NCBI RefSeq assembly: GCF_000013665.1
Contig: NC_007912.1
Coordinates: 310,001-374,000 of the forward strand
Length of the DNA: 64,000 nucleotides
Direction: 5' to 3'
DNA from: Saccharophagus degradans 2-40
GTDB lineage: Bacteria; Pseudomonadota; Gammaproteobacteria; Pseudomonadales; Cellvibrionaceae
The notes below the pieces were generated by a model. That model made no database searches. It was not told where the DNA came from and worked only from the letters and a program-made list of their open reading frames with translations. The position numbers and the translations under genes are program-made. Positions 8,744-17,391 of this stretch are shown one piece after another (within the stretch, counting starts at the first letter, position 1; each line of letters starts with the position of its first letter).

Positions 8744-10489
8744 ATGAAATATAAATACACACATCTTATAAGCGTAATAATACTTACCGCTATTGCATTA
8801 AAGAGTGTGCCTTTATTGCTGCTAGTACTAGCAGCTTGGATTGCGCTTGCTCTAGGTGCTGTGGCTCTGGCCTATAAATACAATTGGGCAATGCTATTTC
8901 GCAAGAAAAAGAACGGCGTAATACCAGCCTCTGTACGTTGGGTGTTTACCCCCTATTTAGTGGGCGTAACGCTATACAATATTTATATAAAATCGAAAGA
9001 TAGTGTGCCAGTTATTCAAAAAATAGAACCTAATTTGTATTTAGGGGCAAGAATGCGCGCAGGTGAACTAGAAAACTTGCATTCGGTAAAAATTCAAAGC
9101 GTATTAGATTTAACCGCAGAATTTGACGGCCTGGGTGATTACGCGCAGGAGCATGATATAGATTATTTAAATATTCCAGTGCTGGATCACGGCTTGCCCA
9201 AACTTCATCAACTTGTTCAAGCATGTCGTTGGATAGATAAAAACGTTAAGCGCAAGCGTTCAGTGTTAGTACATTGTGCTTTAGGCAGAGGTCGTTCGGT
9301 ACTTGTAGTCGCTGCTTACCTATTAGCGACTAAAAAAGCGGGTGATGTAGAAGAAGCGCTAGATGAAATTCGCACAATACGTGCTACTGCTCGCTTAAAC
9401 AAAAGGCAGCATAGCGCGCTAAATAAATGGAAAGAAGAATTGCAGCAATCCACTATAAAAAAAGAGCAGGCATGGTTAATAGCCAACCCTGTTTCTGGTA
9501 CCGAACAGTGGCCGAGATACAAGCAAGATATTATTGCACGCTTAGAAAATCACTTTGATCTACATGTGGTGGAAACAAGTAAGCAGCTAGGCGCCGATTA
9601 CTGGGCTAAGCAAGCGCTTAAAGCCAAGGTTGGTCTTGTAATAATTAGTGGTGGCGATGGAACTGTTGGCGAAGCAGCAAGTGTGCTAGCGAATACAGAC
9701 ACCGTAATGGGGGTATTACCCTTAGGTACGGCAAATGCCCTTAGCCACGCCATTATAGGCTGGCAAACAAAAATAATACCGGTAGAAAGCGCTTGCGAAA
9801 CAATTGAATCTGGCGAGCCACGCCGCATTGATACAGCGCTATGTAACAAAAAAAGAATGCTACTGGCTATGGGAATAGGCATAGAAGCAAAAATGATTAC
9901 TGAGGCTAGCGCAGAGCGAAAGAGCAAGCTCGGACAATTAGCCTACATCGATGGCTTTTTTAGAGCCCTTAAGCATGGCAACGAATATAAATTAGATGTG
10001 AAATTTGATGATGAGCCGGTGAAGCGTATTGTTACAAAAAGTTTAGTGGTAGCCAATGCAGCCCCAGTTACAACACTGCTGGCGCAGGGCAACGGTAGCC
10101 CAAACTACAGCGATGGCTTTTTAGATGTTACTTGGCTGCCTAAGGGAGGGGAAGTCGCAGATGAGGTGATGTCCCTAGGGGCGCTAGCTTTATCTGGTCT
10201 CTACGAACGTCCTTTTAATGGACATGTGTTTCACAAGCGCGCCAAAAAAATATCTATTTCTTCCCCTGGTGCCATTCACTATGTACTTGATGGCGAACCA
10301 AAATGTGACCAACAAATAACCCTTGAGCTTGAATCGAAAAGCTTAAGAATATTTGTGCCTGTTACTGAGGGCAATGAAGGCAATGAAGCGAATAGCGAAA
10401 CAGAATATAGAGACAACAAAGCTCAAGCCATTGAACCCTTAACACCCTTGAATAAACAAGAACAAACCGATTCGGTTCTAGAGCGTTAA
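8744..10489 (+). CDS. Fusion of dual-specificity phosphatase and diacylglycerol/sphingosine-kinase-like lipid kinase
   Basis: 581 aa from ATG 8744, chosen because GGAG sits seven bases upstream; an in-frame ATG at 8693 has no such site. Two N-terminal membrane helices (about 8-45) precede a phosphatase domain whose signature VHCALGRGRSVLV (about 180-192) holds the catalytic Cys and Arg of the C-x5-R loop. A linker leads to a DAGK_cat domain from about 250 with ISGGDGTVGE and the substrate loop PLGTANALSHA, followed by the YegS/LCB5-type C-terminal half. It likely works on membrane lipids or phosphoinositide-like head groups (inference). The last 40 residues are low complexity. Confidence 0.88.
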   Translation: MKYKYTHLISVIILTAIALKSVPLLLLVLAAWIALALGAVALAYKYNWAMLFRKKKNGVIPASVRWVFTPYLVGVTLYNIYIKSKDSVPVIQKIEPNLYLGARMRAGELENLHSVKIQSVLDLTAEFDGLGDYAQEHDIDYLNIPVLDHGLPKLHQLVQACRWIDKNVKRKRSVLVHCALGRGRSVLVVAAYLLATKKAGDVEEALDEIRTIRATARLNKRQHSALNKWKEELQQSTIKKEQAWLIANPVSGTEQWPRYKQDIIARLENHFDLHVVETSKQLGADYWAKQALKAKVGLVIISGGDGTVGEAASVLANTDTVMGVLPLGTANALSHAIIGWQTKIIPVESACETIESGEPRRIDTALCNKKRMLLAMGIGIEAKMITEASAERKSKLGQLAYIDGFFRALKHGNEYKLDVKFDDEPVKRIVTKSLVVANAAPVTTLLAQGNGSPNYSDGFLDVTWLPKGGEVADEVMSLGALALSGLYERPFNGHVFHKRAKKISISSPGAIHYVLDGEPKCDQQITLELESKSLRIFVPVTEGNEGNEANSETEYRDNKAQAIEPLTPLNKQEQTDSVLER

Positions 10490-10555
10490 TACAATGACAG
10501 CCATGTTTTGCGCATGTCTCATGGTTTATTTCAATATACTTAAAAGGGCTGGGCT

Positions 10556-12238
10556 GTGAAAAAACTATTATTCAAACGTAAATTACTTTACGCTAGCCTA
10601 TTAGCCGCGGCGAGCGTTGCTGCTGCGCCGGTTCAAGCAGAGAAAGCGCAGCCATCTAACTGCCAGCCTATAAAAAATACAGAAGCCATTGCAGAGGGTA
10701 CCCGTGTTAATAAAAAAGCACTTGGTAAATGGAAGAATAAAAAAATACATAAAATAAACATAACCATTAACAATATTTTTGATGAGAGTGACCCAGCCGA
10801 AAACAAATGGATTTACCGTTTGGCCAATAGAATACAGGTGAATACACGTGAAAATACTATTCGCTCGCAATTGCTCTTTAAAGAGGGTGACGAGGTAGAT
10901 CCAGAAAGAATAGAAGAAAGCTTAAGGCGTTTATACAAAAAAGAATATTTACTGGATGTAAAACTCGAGCTGGCCGAGCAGTGTGGCGACTCGGTAACGC
11001 TTGATTTAATTGTACGTGATGCGTGGACAATAGAGCCGAGAATATCAGCTGGGCATGAAGGCGGAGAGAGCAGCAGTGAATTCGGCCTGCGTGATGGAAA
11101 CTTTCTGGGCAGCGGCGCCGAGCTGGAGCTTATTTATAAAACTGATGCCGAGCGCAGTCAGGTGGATTATAAATATCGCAGTGAGAACTTTCTAAATACG
11201 CGTTGGTTAGCAGAGTTCTACCACGCAGACCTATCCGACGGCGAAAATAATCGCGTAATTCTAGAGAAACCCTACTATTCCAATAACACCCGTTGGGCGT
11301 ATGGGTTTGAAGTAGAAACACTTACGCAAGTAGATAAGATAAGAATGGGGGATTCGCTACTTAACGCATATAGCCATGTAACAGAAAGCCAAAATGCATA
11401 CCTAGGACGTGCTTTAGCCATAAATTCGAAGCGAACCTATCGCCTAAATGTGGGTGTAACTGCTGTGGACCATGCATTTTCAAATGTAGAGCAAACCCAA
11501 CAATTACCAGATTCCGAGCAACAATTTTACCACTGGCTTGAAGTGCAGCGTCAGACCAATGAATTTAAAACCTATACTAATTTAAACTATATTAAGCGCG
11601 CTGAAGATATTGCCATAGGGCAAGAGTTTTCTGTGCGTGTAGGGCAAGGTGAATGGGCAGAAACCGACTCGATGACGCGCTTAATTGCGCAGTACAGCAA
11701 TGCGCTAGCCCTGCAGGGGAATCACCTCTTTAAGTTTGATACTTATACCGATTTGGTTTACACCAATGAAGATCAATCCCTTGCAAATTCAATTTGGGGG
11801 CTAAGCGGTAAATACCATTATTATGTGGACGGCAAAAACCGTTGGCAAATACGCGCCTCCTGGGACAGAGGTAATAACTTACCCGAATACCGCGAGCTAA
11901 CATTGGGCGAAGAGGTAGGCATGCGAGGTTATCCACTGTCTTATCAGCGGGGCGATAATCGCTATATTGTAAATATAGAGCGCAGGTTTTATTCAGATAT
12001 TCACTGGTTTAATTTAATACGTGTAGGGGCAGTGGCATTTGTGGATGCAGGGCGAGCTTGGCAAACAGGCAGTGGCGAGCAAGCCGACCACTTAGCCAGT
12101 GCGGGGTTAGGGTTGCGCTTGCATTCCAGTAAATCCGGTAACCCCGCAGTTATACATATAAACTTGAGTGCCCCGCTAGTAAAAGATGAACAACTCGATG
12201 ACTACTTAGTTTCAGTTGCAGTTGGCACCGAGTTCTAA
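10556..12238 (+). CDS. Omp85/BamA-superfamily outer-membrane protein
   Basis: 560 aa with a GTG start and a signal peptide to about residue 28. A single POTRA-like domain (about 60-150) with QLLFKEGDEVDPERIEESLR RLY-type spacing precedes a barrel with RDGNFLGSGAELEL. The barrel's late conserved element is GEEVGMRGYPLSYQRGDNRY, the 'RGY' strand of Omp85 proteins. It is 67 bp after the phosphatase/kinase gene and may be co-transcribed. A close paralogue, roughly 60% identical by eye, is at 45712-47376. It could insert or translocate proteins or lipids at the outer membrane; substrate unknown. Confidence 0.85.
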   Translation: MKKLLFKRKLLYASLLAAASVAAAPVQAEKAQPSNCQPIKNTEAIAEGTRVNKKALGKWKNKKIHKINITINNIFDESDPAENKWIYRLANRIQVNTRENTIRSQLLFKEGDEVDPERIEESLRRLYKKEYLLDVKLELAEQCGDSVTLDLIVRDAWTIEPRISAGHEGGESSSEFGLRDGNFLGSGAELELIYKTDAERSQVDYKYRSENFLNTRWLAEFYHADLSDGENNRVILEKPYYSNNTRWAYGFEVETLTQVDKIRMGDSLLNAYSHVTESQNAYLGRALAINSKRTYRLNVGVTAVDHAFSNVEQTQQLPDSEQQFYHWLEVQRQTNEFKTYTNLNYIKRAEDIAIGQEFSVRVGQGEWAETDSMTRLIAQYSNALALQGNHLFKFDTYTDLVYTNEDQSLANSIWGLSGKYHYYVDGKNRWQIRASWDRGNNLPEYRELTLGEEVGMRGYPLSYQRGDNRYIVNIERRFYSDIHWFNLIRVGAVAFVDAGRAWQTGSGEQADHLASAGLGLRLHSSKSGNPAVIHINLSAPLVKDEQLDDYLVSVAVGTEF

Positions 12239-12245
12239 CCTAGAT

Positions 12246-12469
12246 TTAAAATAATTGTCTATCTGTCTATCTGTCTATCTGTCTATCTGTCTATCTGTCT
12301 ATCTGTCTATCTGTCTATCTGTCTATCTGTCTATCTGTCTATCTGTCTATCTGTCTATCTGTCTATCTGTCTATCTGTCTATCTGTCTATCTGTCTATCT
12401 GTCTATCTGTCTATCTGTCTATCTGTCTATCTGTCTATCTGTCTATCTGTGAGCTAGTAATTATTTTAA
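12246..12469. repeat. Octamer tandem array (about 24 copies) inside an 11-bp inverted repeat
   Basis: GTCTATCT repeats head to tail without error from 12257 to 12450 (about 24 units). It is bracketed exactly by TTAAAATAATT (12246-12256) and AATTATTTTAA (12459-12469), which are perfect reverse complements. The array thus occupies the loop of a hairpin between two convergent genes, where a terminator would normally lie. Because 8 is not a multiple of 3, all plus frames read through as the same 8-residue repeat; this is not evidence of a gene. Confidence 0.95.
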
Positions 12470-12471
12470 TC

Positions 12472-13545
12472 CTAACTTTCTTGCTTGATTAGAATATGCC
12501 AATCGCCTATTAAACGGGTGTGTTCTAAATAAATGCTTAAACACACTAATAGTGGCACACCCACTAGCATACCAAAACCGCCCCACAGCCAGCCCCATAG
12601 CACTAGCCATACAAACACTACTAGCGGATTCAAATTTAGGGTAGAGCCCAACAGCGTAGGTGTTACAAACTGGCTTTCTATTAAATTAATTAATAAATAA
12701 ACGCCAGGGATAAGCAGGGCCATTTCAATTTGATTAAATTGCAAATAGGCAACCAATGCAAATGCGGTGGCAGACACTAGCGGCCCTAAATATGGCGCAA
12801 AATTCAAGGCGCCGGCTAGTGCCCCCCAAAGAAACGGGTCTTCTACTTTCATAATGTAAAATGCACAGCCTACACAAAAGCCCAGTGCAATATTCACACA
12901 AGTAATGGTGGTTACGTAGCGGGATAACTGTTGCTGCATTTCAGAGAGTAGCTCGACTGCTTGGCGTTTGTCGCTAAACGAAGAACGAGCCTGCACGAAC
13001 CTAAGTAGCAGTACTTGGCCGTGTACTAAAAAGAAGTAGATTAAAAATATCGTACCCAGTATTTGAGTAAGCACCAAGGGCGTGGAAGAGGCAAAACTTT
13101 TAAACATTGCCAAAAAAGTTGTATTGCGAATATTCTCGCTGGCTTTGGCTATATCGGTATTGCTCGCTGCAGCGCCATTACTTGTGGCTTTATTGAGCGA
13201 TTGCGTGGCTTCGCCAATAGACGAAGACATACTGTTGGCAACTTCTGGCAGTTTATCCCACCATTGTTGCGCTGGGCTGGTAAATAGCATTGCCACAAAA
13301 CTCAGTGCGCCTATTACCCCTACAAGCACAATAATGGCAGACAATGCTCGCGGTAGAAAAAGCTTTTCTAAACGCGCAACCAAAGGGCTAGTAAACAGCG
13401 CAAAAAAAGCGGCTACTACAATGGGTAATAAAATAAATTTAGCAAAATATATGGTGTATAAAGTGGCAAGTATTGCCAGGTAAGGGAGTAAAATCCTTAC
13501 TGTTCTATTTTTTTCCCCAATTGTTTGCATAGTATTGTCTAGCAT
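12472..13545 (-). CDS. AI-2E family transporter (PerM/TqsA-like permease)
   Basis: 357 aa with about seven hydrophobic segments: two at the N-terminus (about 20-60), one at about 70-90, a charged cytoplasmic/periplasmic middle, then a C-terminal bundle. Family motifs ALAGALNFAPYLGPLVS and LNPLVVFVWLVLWGWLWG are clear. The family includes autoinducer-2 exporters and Na/H antiporters; sequence alone does not tell which. Start could be ATG 13545 or the internal Met at residue 6. Confidence 0.88.
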   Translation of the reverse strand: MLDNTMQTIGEKNRTVRILLPYLAILATLYTIYFAKFILLPIVVAAFFALFTSPLVARLEKLFLPRALSAIIVLVGVIGALSFVAMLFTSPAQQWWDKLPEVANSMSSSIGEATQSLNKATSNGAAASNTDIAKASENIRNTTFLAMFKSFASSTPLVLTQILGTIFLIYFFLVHGQVLLLRFVQARSSFSDKRQAVELLSEMQQQLSRYVTTITCVNIALGFCVGCAFYIMKVEDPFLWGALAGALNFAPYLGPLVSATAFALVAYLQFNQIEMALLIPGVYLLINLIESQFVTPTLLGSTLNLNPLVVFVWLVLWGWLWGGFGMLVGVPLLVCLSIYLEHTRLIGDWHILIKQES

Positions 13546-14155
13546 AATATGTACTTCCGTTTAGTGCTTTTTTAATTAAATGGCACATGCGCCAATTTTT
13601 TCGTTACAGCAATAATAAAGTTATTTATAAGCTGTTATTCGGTTGCAGGAAGTGGGCCAGTCTCTAAACACGCGTTTACTACGCATATTTACCGCGAATT
13701 TTAATTGTATTGCTGTTTGCAGGGCATAGCAGCGTAGGTCAAAGTGTAATTATTGCTAGGTTTTTTGAACTTATTACATTTCTGCAAGGCATTGTTTAAA
13801 TAATGCTGGGGCGATAGTAAGTCAAGCTGTAGCGCGCGACGCAGTAAAATATGAACTCGGTCACATATTGATTTTTAATGTTACATCATCTTTGTTCTGC
13901 TCTATCTCTTTATTCTCTAGGCGTTTGGCGGCTTGGCCGTTGTTGCCAATAGTTATTGCGTATAGCAATGCCCAAAAGCTGGCACAGGCTATGCAATAAC
14001 TAATGTGTCAAGCAACGAAGCTTGTTTTAACGAAGCTTAATAAAGCTTCTACAAAATAAGTTACGTTTAATAGCAACTGCAGGCACTAAAGGTTAGTTGC
14101 ACTATTAGTTGCAATAAGTGAAATATCTATAAGAGATACCTAAAGGAGAGTAATC
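13546..14155. other. Intergenic region with sigma-54 promoter
   Basis: 610 bp between the divergent permease and BON-protein genes. Besides the promoter at 13980, it contains a short palindrome ATTGC-N5-GCAAT (about 13955-13969) just upstream of that promoter. No further gene was seen. Confidence 0.45.
13980..13996 (+). promoter_or_regulatory. Sigma-54 (-24/-12) promoter of the BON-protein gene
   Basis: TGGCACAGGCTATGCAA places GG at 13981-13982 and GC at 13993-13994 with exactly ten bases between, differing from TGGCACG-N4-TTGCW at two positions. The predicted start is about 50 nt before the ATG at 14156. Confidence 0.65.
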
Positions 14156-14824
14156 ATGAAAACATTAAATGCTTTTAATAAATTAAGTTTGGCTACAGCG
14201 TTATCTACTATTTTAGCGGCTTCTGCATTTGCAGGGTCTGGTACCCAAGAAAAGCAACATGAAGAGCATCGCGAAGGCCGAACAGCAGAGCAATACTGGA
14301 AAGAGTTTAAACACGACTCCGGCGAAGCTTGGCAAGATACTAAATCGGCGTTTCGCGATGGCTGGTTAGAAGGTAAGTTGGAAACTGCCATCATTATGAA
14401 CGAACAGTTAAACCCCTTCGAAATTGACCTAGAAGTAAATGGTAGTACGGCCATATTGGAAGGCGAGGTGACTAGCGACATAGTGAAGGATCACGCTAAG
14501 TATGTAGCCTTAAGTGTAGAAGGCATCGATGAGGTTGAGAACAAACTTAAAGTAAACAAGGATGCCAAAATCAACGATAAAAAAAACAACGAGCGCAGTA
14601 TTTCACGCACGCTAAAAGATGCCACCATTACGGCTGGCGTTAAAGCTGAATTGCTATCAAGCCCCGAAATAAAAGGTTTGAAAATCGATGTAGATACCGC
14701 CGAAGGTGAAGTAACGCTAACAGGTAAGGTAGACAGCAGTGCCAAACGCGCTCTTGCTGAGTACATTGCAAAAGACGTACGTGGCGTGAAAGGCGTTGTT
14801 AACAACCTGAAAGTTAAGTCTTAA
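14156..14824 (+). CDS. Periplasmic BON-domain protein (OsmY-like)
   Basis: 222 aa. A signal peptide ends at ASAFA (about 25), then a short linker with EHREGRTAEQYW. Two BON domains follow at about 78-140 and 152-222, each with the conserved core (INGSTAILEGEV-like and DTAEGEVTLTGKV) and a final VNNLKVK. BON proteins such as OsmY bind phospholipid surfaces and protect the envelope under osmotic stress. An excellent ribosome site (AAAGGAGAG) is present. Expression probably depends on sigma-54 through the site at 13980, linking it to the regulators encoded just downstream. Confidence 0.9.
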   Translation: MKTLNAFNKLSLATALSTILAASAFAGSGTQEKQHEEHREGRTAEQYWKEFKHDSGEAWQDTKSAFRDGWLEGKLETAIIMNEQLNPFEIDLEVNGSTAILEGEVTSDIVKDHAKYVALSVEGIDEVENKLKVNKDAKINDKKNNERSISRTLKDATITAGVKAELLSSPEIKGLKIDVDTAEGEVTLTGKVDSSAKRALAEYIAKDVRGVKGVVNNLKVKS

Positions 14825-14846
14825 TAGTCAAATTAATTAAGACTTA

Positions 14847-14877
14847 AGCTGAGTGCTATATGGCACTCAGCTTTTTT
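14847..14877 (+). terminator. Rho-independent terminator
   Basis: Ten-bp perfect stem AGCTGAGTGC / GCACTCAGCT with a TATATG loop and a six-T tail, just after the BON gene. Confidence 0.93.
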
Positions 14878-14996
14878 GAGTTTTACCACGTCAATAATTA
14901 AGCAGAAAATATAGAACAAACAACTAGAGTGAGCCGCCGCAACAAGCAATACGCAGCAATCGGCATAGGCCATTTCTAGTACACAGGGAGTACGTT

Positions 14997-15554
14997 GTGA
15001 TAGAGATAAGTAAACCCGCCCCGATAGTTGTAACAAATGTGCAGCCTGAAACGCATATGCCCTTGTATCAAATACCTTCTATTGCCGATTTTTTTAGCAT
15101 CGATGGCGAATCGTTGCTATTCTATGCCGTTGTTGTGGTTACGGCGTGCTTGTTGTCGCTGCCCATTGCCATAGAGCGCTCGCGTGTTGCTCTAGGCCTG
15201 GGGTTGCGCACAGTGAGTATTGTGGCAACAGCGTGCTGTGGCTATGTGCTTATGGCTGCCTCCGTATTTGAAAGCGATGACGCGCAGGCCAAAATGCTTT
15301 ATGGCGTAATAACGGGAATTGGCTTTATAGGTGCCGGAGCCTTGTTTAAGTCCGAAAGCGGAGTGCGCGGTACGGCTTCTGCTGCTAGTGTGTGGTCGGC
15401 GGCATCTATAGGCGTTGCTGTTGGTATGGGCGCAATTGAGCTTGCCATCATACTTAGCGTACTCACTTCAGTTACCTTATATTTTTTCTCGCGTCCGAAG
15501 GAAGATTCCGACTGCTTGGAATTGAAAAAGCAAAAAAAGGACGCACATCAATAG
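14997..15554 (+). CDS. MgtC/SapB family membrane protein
   Basis: 185 aa with a GTG start and several hydrophobic segments from about 42 on. It shows the MgtC signature: LPIAIERSR, GLGLRTVSIVATACCGYV, GVITGIGFIGAGALFKS and VRGTASAASVWSAASIGVA. MgtC proteins modulate ATP synthase and ion homeostasis under Mg limitation or acid stress and occur widely in environmental bacteria. It is encoded between the BON protein and the sigma-54 regulator and may belong to the same stress island. The short soluble N-terminus (first about 35 residues) is unusual. Confidence 0.88.
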   Translation: MIEISKPAPIVVTNVQPETHMPLYQIPSIADFFSIDGESLLFYAVVVVTACLLSLPIAIERSRVALGLGLRTVSIVATACCGYVLMAASVFESDDAQAKMLYGVITGIGFIGAGALFKSESGVRGTASAASVWSAASIGVAVGMGAIELAIILSVLTSVTLYFFSRPKEDSDCLELKKQKKDAHQ

Positions 15555-15653
15555 AATACATTTATACCGGCCAGTATTTGTACTGCTGGTAAGAGTACCT
15601 ACCCAGCCCCTTATAAAATTCATTCAATGGGGGTAACTACACAAGGGAACCAC

Positions 15654-16985
15654 ATGCTAAAAGTGCTTTTGGTGGACGACGATCTCGATTTTTGTGATGC
15701 TGCGGCTCAGTTGATAACGTTGATGGGGCACGATGTAACAGTTTCAAACAGTTTGAGCGAAGCGCATACAGCCTTAAAACACACCCGCTTTAGTAATATC
15801 TTGCTAGACTTTATGCTGCCAGATGGCAGCGGTTTGCACCTTATTGATCATTTTAAAGACGACCCAGACGCCCCGAATATTACGCTTATTACGGGTCATC
15901 CATCTGTTAAAAATATTATGGCTGGCCTTTGTGGGCCGAAAGTTAACTACCTTATTAAGCCTATTAATAAAGCCGATTTAGAAGCCGCCATTAAAATCAA
16001 CGTTGCCTCTACGGTGGCCAAGAGTGACCGTCACTTTGGTTGTTTGGTGGGCGAATCTGCGCCCATGCAAGAGCTTTACACCATGATAGAGCGCGTAGCG
16101 CGCACACCGGCCAATGTAATGCTTATGGGCGAAAGTGGTGTGGGTAAAGAAGTTGTGGCACAGGCCATACATAACGCTAGCAATGCGTCGCGCGGTGCGC
16201 AATCTAAATTAGTCGCGGCCAACTGCGGTGCTTTTTCGCGTGAGTTAATTGGCAGTGAATTATTTGGTCACGAAAAAGGCGCGTTTACCGGCGCCGTAGC
16301 GAGAAAGATAGGTTTCTTTGAGCAAGCCGAAGGTGGAAGCCTGTTTTTAGATGAAGTAACTGAAATGCCCATAGATATGCAGCCAAATTTACTGCGTGTG
16401 TTAGAAACCAATAAGGTAACACGCGTGGGTGGCGTTAAAGAAATAGATATAGACTGCCGAGTCATTTCCGCAACTAATCGCACTACCGAAGACCTGGCCG
16501 AAAATAATGTACTGCGAGAAGATTTGTATTTTCGTTTAGCCGTTTTCCCCATTCATATTCCACCACTGCGTAAACGCAAAGAAGATATCCCGTTACTAGC
16601 GGAACACTTTTTAGCCGATTTAAACGAACAGAACGGCTGTGCCTATCAATTTACCCCCGCGCAAATAGAAAAATTAACCCAGTACGATTGGCCGGGTAAT
16701 GTACGAGAACTGCGTCATGCCATACATCGCGCCTTTATTATGAGCGACCCAGCCGGTACCGAAGTGGCGCTGCCCAGCGATTTTAGTTCGCCATTTACAA
16801 AAGTAAAAAAAGCAGAGCCAGGCATTAGCGCCGGTGTAAAAATAGACGAAATGGAAAAAGAGCTCATTCGTACTACCTTAGAGCACCTAGATGGCGATAA
16901 GCCACAGGCCGCAGAAATGCTAGGTATAAGTTTAAAAACGCTATATAACCGGTTAAATAAATACGGAGAACTAACAAGCGAATAG
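15654..16985 (+). CDS. NtrC-family sigma-54-dependent response regulator
   Basis: 443 aa from ATG 15654, preferred over the in-frame ATG at 15627 because AAGGGA lies just upstream. The receiver domain (1-120) has the acidic pocket VDDD and phospho-acceptor Asp52 (ILLDFML). The AAA+ domain has Walker A GESGVGKE, the sigma-54 contact loop GAFTGA and Walker B GGSLFLDEV. The C-terminal Fis-type HTH ends QAAEMLGISLKTLYNRL. All parts needed to activate -24/-12 promoters are intact. It is the only DNA-binding regulator in the signalling cluster 15.6-21.5 kb, so the kinases next to it probably converge on it. Confidence 0.93.
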   Translation: MLKVLLVDDDLDFCDAAAQLITLMGHDVTVSNSLSEAHTALKHTRFSNILLDFMLPDGSGLHLIDHFKDDPDAPNITLITGHPSVKNIMAGLCGPKVNYLIKPINKADLEAAIKINVASTVAKSDRHFGCLVGESAPMQELYTMIERVARTPANVMLMGESGVGKEVVAQAIHNASNASRGAQSKLVAANCGAFSRELIGSELFGHEKGAFTGAVARKIGFFEQAEGGSLFLDEVTEMPIDMQPNLLRVLETNKVTRVGGVKEIDIDCRVISATNRTTEDLAENNVLREDLYFRLAVFPIHIPPLRKRKEDIPLLAEHFLADLNEQNGCAYQFTPAQIEKLTQYDWPGNVRELRHAIHRAFIMSDPAGTEVALPSDFSSPFTKVKKAEPGISAGVKIDEMEKELIRTTLEHLDGDKPQAAEMLGISLKTLYNRLNKYGELTSE

Positions 16986-17043
16986 AATTTTATTTGCTTC
17001 TTCGCACAAAGGTATATGGCTGCGCAAGGCGGGAGGTTTTACA

Positions 17044-17259
17044 GTGAGCACATCAGCTAATGAGCAAAGTGACAGTAATATTCGCATTCATGGCGTGCGC
17101 AATAATTTGAATACTATAGCTATGCAAACCGAGTTGGCAAAAATGCTAGTAGAGGCCAATGGAGATAAAAGCAAAATTATTACAGCGTTAGATAAAGTGT
17201 TAGCCGCATGTACAGATTGTAGCGAAAGGCTACAAGCGGTAAACCAAAGTAAAGAATAA
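17044..17259 (+). CDS. Stand-alone miniature DHp/H-box-like protein
   Basis: 71 aa with a GTG start and a very good ribosome site (GGGAGG, seven bases before). It contains IHGVRNNLNTIAMQTELAKM (residues 15-34), which closely resembles the H-box helix of histidine kinases (H-x-x-R-N-x-L-N), with His16 in the phosphorylation position. A second helix (about 43-65) could complete a dimerisation hairpin. No ATP-binding domain is present. It lies between an NtrC-type regulator and a kinase gene. It may be a phosphotransfer protein or a kinase decoy; that role is inference. Confidence 0.6.
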   Translation: MSTSANEQSDSNIRIHGVRNNLNTIAMQTELAKMLVEANGDKSKIITALDKVLAACTDCSERLQAVNQSKE

Positions 17260-17391
17260 AGCGTAAATAGCAATACTGAACGGTACCAGTAGGACGCCTG
17301 TTATATATGTTTATCAAACAGCGTTAGCCAAAGCTGGGCCTTATGCTTTTACACCCTTTGGCGAAAGCCCATAACATAGCTTAGTTTACCT

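Noticed and set aside
12255-12452. Open frame of 65 codons through the octamer array
   Set aside because: The period-8 repeat is open in all plus frames by arithmetic; no ribosome site and no non-repeat sequence.
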